Source: Theodoxus fluviatilis
Lineage: Eukaryota; Mollusca; Gastropoda; Cycloneritida; Neritidae
Assembly (NCBI GenBank): GCA_034096865.1
Contig: JAWQFJ010002848.1
Location: forward strand, 217,501-235,000
Reading direction: 5' to 3'
Length of the DNA stretch: 17,500 bases
Below are positions 10,134 through 17,500 of this stretch, piece by piece. A program made the translations under genes and the position numbers. Under the pieces are notes generated by a model. The model searched no databases and was not told where the DNA came from. It saw only the letters and a program-made list of their open reading frames with translations. Within the stretch, counting starts at the first letter, position 1; each line of letters opens with the position of its first letter.

Positions 10134-10222
10134 CGTGTGTGTGTGCGTGTGTGTGTGTGTGCGCGCGCGCGCGTGTGTGTAAGTGCACGTGCATATGTGT
10201 GTGTGTGCATGTGTGTGTTTAT
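10134..10222. repeat. (GT)n-(GC)n alternating purine-pyrimidine tract
   Basis: (GT) runs flank a GCGCGCGCGCGC core near 10161-10172, then further GT and GTGCAT units. Long strict purine-pyrimidine alternation is the classic Z-DNA-forming pattern. Confidence 0.85.
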
Positions 10223-10841
10223 GTTTGAATAAAATGACATTATACATTTGTGTCAAGTCCATGATTGGCCACTTCAAGCAGCTTTGCATAACAAAATTCA
10301 TTAGCATTTTTGCCCTAGGCCCCACCTCCTCCTCCTCATCACCCACCTTCTCAACTGGAGAAGTTGTCAGAATATAAGTACATAAAATATGAGACATGAA
10401 AAACGTACAGCACACATCTTCGCGCACTGTTGCCCCACTGGTAAAACATATCTCACTGATATCTCTTTTGATGTCCAGCATCTGACCAGATACTTGCACA
10501 AACAAGCAAGACAGAGGCAGATTTCTCAGAAGTAGTCCTGACGTATCATGTGGGGTCTTCTTGCTGGACCCAAGGTGCATGTATGACGCGTCGGGATTGC
10601 TTCGGGGAAATCCTCCCCTGGTAGAGGGGAATGATGGGCAAGTAGCAACATGAAATGGGAAACATGGTTCTTTTCAATTAGCAACTACATGCATCTTGAG
10701 AATAAATGAGACGCATGGTCCAATCTATGCATATCTGTAGGTATGTCTGGGTTGAAAGCCCACGCATCACTAGAAAAAATTCACTTGCCTCAGTGCATTT
10801 GTATGTGTATATGTTCCCATAATTTCCTTATTGTGTGTACT

Positions 10842-10849
10842 TTGTGTGT

Positions 10850-10886
<37 letters not shown>

Positions 10887-10984
10887 AGCGTGCGCACACG
10901 CACGCGAGTGTGTCTGTATGTGCATATGTGAAAGTGTGTGCTGTATGTGTGTGTGTGTGTGTGTGTGTGTGCATGTGTGTGTAC
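10842..10984. repeat. (GT)n tract with GCGC-rich centre
   Basis: GT at about 10843-10881, a GCGAGCGTGCGCACACGCAC centre, then GT again at about 10945-10981. This is a second Z-DNA-type tract within the putative VPS15 3' UTR. Confidence 0.85.
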
Positions 10985-11056
10985 ATTTGCAAGCACATGT
11001 GCAAGCCTACAATTGCAACAGTCATGCTGCTGGGGGCAGGCAGGCAGGGAGACAGA

Positions 11057-11392
11057 TGGCCTACCCATGCCAATGTGACATAATTTACATCTCAGATTTG
11101 GCCTACCCATGCCAATGTGACACAATTTACATCTCAGATTTGGCCTACCCATGCCTATGTGACACAATTTACATCTCAGATTTGGCCTACCCATGCCTAT
11201 GTGACAGAATTTACATCTCAGATTTGGCCTACCCATGCCTATGTGACAGAATTTACATCTCAGATTTGGCCTACCCATGCCTATGTGACAGAATTTACAT
11301 CTCAGATTTGGCCTACCCATGCCTATGTGACACAATTTACATCTCAGATTTGGCCTACCCATGCCTATGTGACAGAATTTACATATCAGATT
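11057..11392. repeat. 42-bp minisatellite, eight copies
   Basis: TGGCCTACCCATGCCTATG followed by TGACAGAATTTACATCTCAG and ATT recurs at 11057, 11099, 11141, 11183, 11225, 11267, 11309 and 11351. The first two copies read CCAATG in place of CCTATG, and the second residue group varies between ACA and AGA. The period is 14 codons, so several frames stay open, including a 222-codon minus frame with a repeated CXXCH pattern. It lies downstream of the VPS15 stop. Confidence 0.95.
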
Positions 11393-12429
11393 TATAATTA
11401 AAATGTTCAAACTTTCTTTTTTCTTTCTTTCTTTTTTTGTGTTTTTGCCAGCATCCATGGCTTAATAATTAATTAAAATTCATCATTCCATCCCCATATC
11501 CCACTCCCATTCCTCTCTCTCATTTGACATTCTTTCACTTTCCACCACTCAACCTTGTATTGTCTTCCACCACTCAACCTCATCTTGTATCCACAACTCA
11601 ACTGTATCTTGCAATGTTAAATTGACTGACAGTTAATTTGTAAGATATTTCTCAAATCTTATGACTAGGACATGCAGACTTGTACAACTTGACATTTGAA
11701 ATAATTTCATATACAAAAAAGTGGTTACACGATCTTTTTCTTCATAAACAAAACAAAGGAAACTAATTCATGGGGATATCACTTCAGTCACTTATCACAA
11801 TAATCCAAAAATGACCATACTGGAGAGACATGAATAAAATCCAACAATATTCATTGCAGGTTAAACATTGTCCTCCAATAACATCTTCATCCATCACTGG
11901 CTATGTTTCTAGAGAACAACAATCAGCGTATGGCTTGGCAACTTCTCCAGTCAACTCTACATTTTTTTTATGACACTGCAGGAATGCAACACTGACTGCT
12001 CTGCAAAAACACTTCAATACTCCCATCACTCTTCCCCAGCCACAAACAGAAGCATCACAATTGTACTCCCACCTCTTGGAGTCAGAACCTATCTTCAAAT
12101 ATCCAAAAGCACATTGACAGAAACATCAGAAGACTGAGAAACTCTATCTGGCCTGAACTACACTAAGCCAGAGGCCAGCACCTCCAAGCAAGCAGCCCTA
12201 CTGGAGTCCAGGGTGGATGACTGTCTCGGTGCCCAAAGGTCAACACAGCCTGCTCTAAGACAGAGAGCCACAGGAATCCCCACAGCAAGCTGTCCACACC
12301 TGAGAGCAGCCAGGGAAGCTCCTGCTGTATGCCATCCACTCCTGCCCTGGAAGCAGGGACCAGCGGGGGAGGTGTTACACAGTTATGTCTGTGTCCCGGT
12401 TACCGAGGCTCTCAGGAGTCCTGGCCTGG
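11393..12429 (-). other. Unique sequence directly downstream of VPS15 stop
   Basis: Probable 3' UTR. It is A/C-rich on plus, hence U/G-rich in the transcript. Near-duplicated CCACCACTCAACCT phrases occur at about 11543 and 11567. No protein similarity was recognised. Confidence 0.45.
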
Positions 12430-16852
<4,423 letters not shown>

Positions 16853-16877
16853 CTGAAACACACACACACACACACAC
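16853..16877 (-). promoter_or_regulatory. PIK3R4: (TG)9 T3 CAG acceptor of VPS15 exon A
   Basis: On minus, (TG)9 is followed directly by TTTCAG and the exon. The dinucleotide run replaces most of the normal polypyrimidine tract. UG repeats in this position are known TDP-43/CELF binding sites in other genes. Confidence 0.75.
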
Positions 16878-17500
16878 TCGCACTGTACAAATCATCTGTT
16901 CTCATTACAATCAGTTTCTCTGCACTAGACACAACTATCTGGTTCAATTAACCCTCTTCTTTTTCATTTCATTGAAGCACTATTATGTTGCCTGATGCAA
17001 GGTAAGTGCTATATCTTCTTTTAAGGACAAATGCATCAACAGTATCATTTCTGTCACTATTCCAATATAATTCACTATATGATTGTGTTCCAGAGAGACT
17101 TGAAAAACACAGACGTTTTAAGTGTAGGCAAACTGAAGCCTTGTCAGTGTTGCATAAGATAATAGTTTTCCAACAGTTTTTTCTATCATGTGAAAAATCA
17201 AAGGTGGCAAAGAACAAACCCTCACATTTATCCCTGTTTTCATAACAGGTAAATGGAAGCTTCATCCCTGCTTCATAACAACTTCAGTTTTTGACAGGTT
17301 TTTTGGGGAGTACCAAAAAGGCTGAACAAAGGGGGGAAAATCTAACTATCACATTTGTCCCTTTTTAGTACCAAAGCATCGAGTAAATTGAAGTAATGTC
17401 AGTGTCGCATACAACAACAGCTAACACTTTTACCTTGTAAAAAGGTGGACCAAAAGAAATAAAAAGAAAAATATTGTCACATTTGTCCCCCTTATTTTAG
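16878..17500. repeat. VPS15 intron with a diverged tandem duplication of about 255 bp
   Basis: AACTGAAGCCTTGTCAGTGT at 17131 corresponds to AATTGAAGTAATGTCAGTGT at 17386. CACATTTATCCC at 17223 corresponds to CACATTTGTCCC at 17478, with the same 255-base offset. AAGGTGG also recurs (17201, 17442). No coding exon was recognised in this part. Confidence 0.6.

Larger units (their letters stand above)
9850..12429 (-). other. PIK3R4: Probable VPS15 3' UTR and downstream flank
   Basis: No coding similarity is recognised here. On the transcript strand the first canonical AATAAA downstream of the stop is at 9857-9862 (TTTATT on plus). A weaker TATAAA-type hexamer lies at about 11391-11396. If the first is used, the 3' UTR is about 2.6 kb and includes the 42-bp repeat and the CA/GT tracts. 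An open frame of 152 codons on minus (10122-10580) has no recognisable domain and is best read as UTR. The extent is an inference. Confidence 0.35.

Noticed and set aside
10122..10580. 152-codon minus frame with an acidic stretch
   Set aside because: Ends in CA-repeat-encoded His/Thr runs, lacks a recognisable domain and lies in the putative VPS15 3' UTR.
10790..11458. 222-codon minus frame with eight CXXCH (CKFCH) motifs, resembling a multiheme cytochrome
   Set aside because: The motif is one translation of a 42-bp DNA repeat. The frame continues into CA-repeat-encoded His/Thr runs and lies downstream of the VPS15 stop.

Overview
The window is eukaryotic, almost certainly an animal genome. 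It has a spliced gene with GT-AG introns, decayed non-LTR retrotransposons, long microsatellites and four minisatellites. The abundance of (GA)n, (TCTG)n, (CA)n and 31-42 bp minisatellites, together with the LINE type, suggests a mollusc, possibly a gastropod; that assignment is an inference. There is no sign of bacterial operons, CRISPR arrays or phage genes.

Only one cellular gene can be supported. It is the 3' end of VPS15/PIK3R4 (regulatory subunit of the class III PI 3-kinase VPS34) on the minus strand. Four exons encode about 260 C-terminal residues, part of the WD40 propeller: 16748-16852, 16157-16449, 14812-15005 and 12430-12622. The exon phases fit exactly (1/1, 1/0, 0/2, 2/stop). 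All three introns between them are GT-AG and the last exon ends in a stop codon. The gene's 5' part lies beyond position 17500. The 3' UTR probably extends below 12430, with an AATAAA candidate at 9857-9862.

Layout: 1-211 is a TCTG/CT microsatellite. 695-1374 holds 22 copies of a 31-bp minisatellite. 1435-1495 is a tRNA-like (SINE-type) segment. 2281-2870 is a duplicated CTAAA/AGCTAA composite satellite. 2938-2969 is a hairpin. 3922-4654 holds 23 copies of a 32-bp minisatellite. 5235-5945 contains G4, polypurine and polypyrimidine DNA. 6839-7206 is (GA)n. 7207-8506 is a 5'-truncated LINE (copy 1), followed by (GA)n. 8640-9335 is unique sequence. 9335-11000 is rich in (CA)/(GT) tracts. 11057-11392 holds eight copies of a 42-bp repeat. 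From 12430 upward lies VPS15, whose last intron holds a 34-bp minisatellite, TCTG and GA tracts and LINE copy 2. Its preceding intron is filled with CCAT/CCAA-type repeats.

Three observations stand out. (1) The authentic acceptor of the VPS15 terminal exon is the last unit of a 20-copy, 34-bp array, and every unit carries a branch-point-like motif, a pyrimidine tract and CAG|GT. The intron therefore presents 19 extra 3' splice-site look-alikes, which also resemble recursive-splice sites. (2) Two different 5'-truncated LINE copies in the same orientation are each bracketed on both sides by (TC)n, which suggests insertion into TC microsatellites, and they share a 3'-terminal hairpin. (3) The acceptor of the 105-bp VPS15 exon carries (TG)9 T3, an arrangement like CFTR exon 9. 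No novel multi-gene system is visible. The many long reading frames through the repeats are artefacts of stop-free tandem units.
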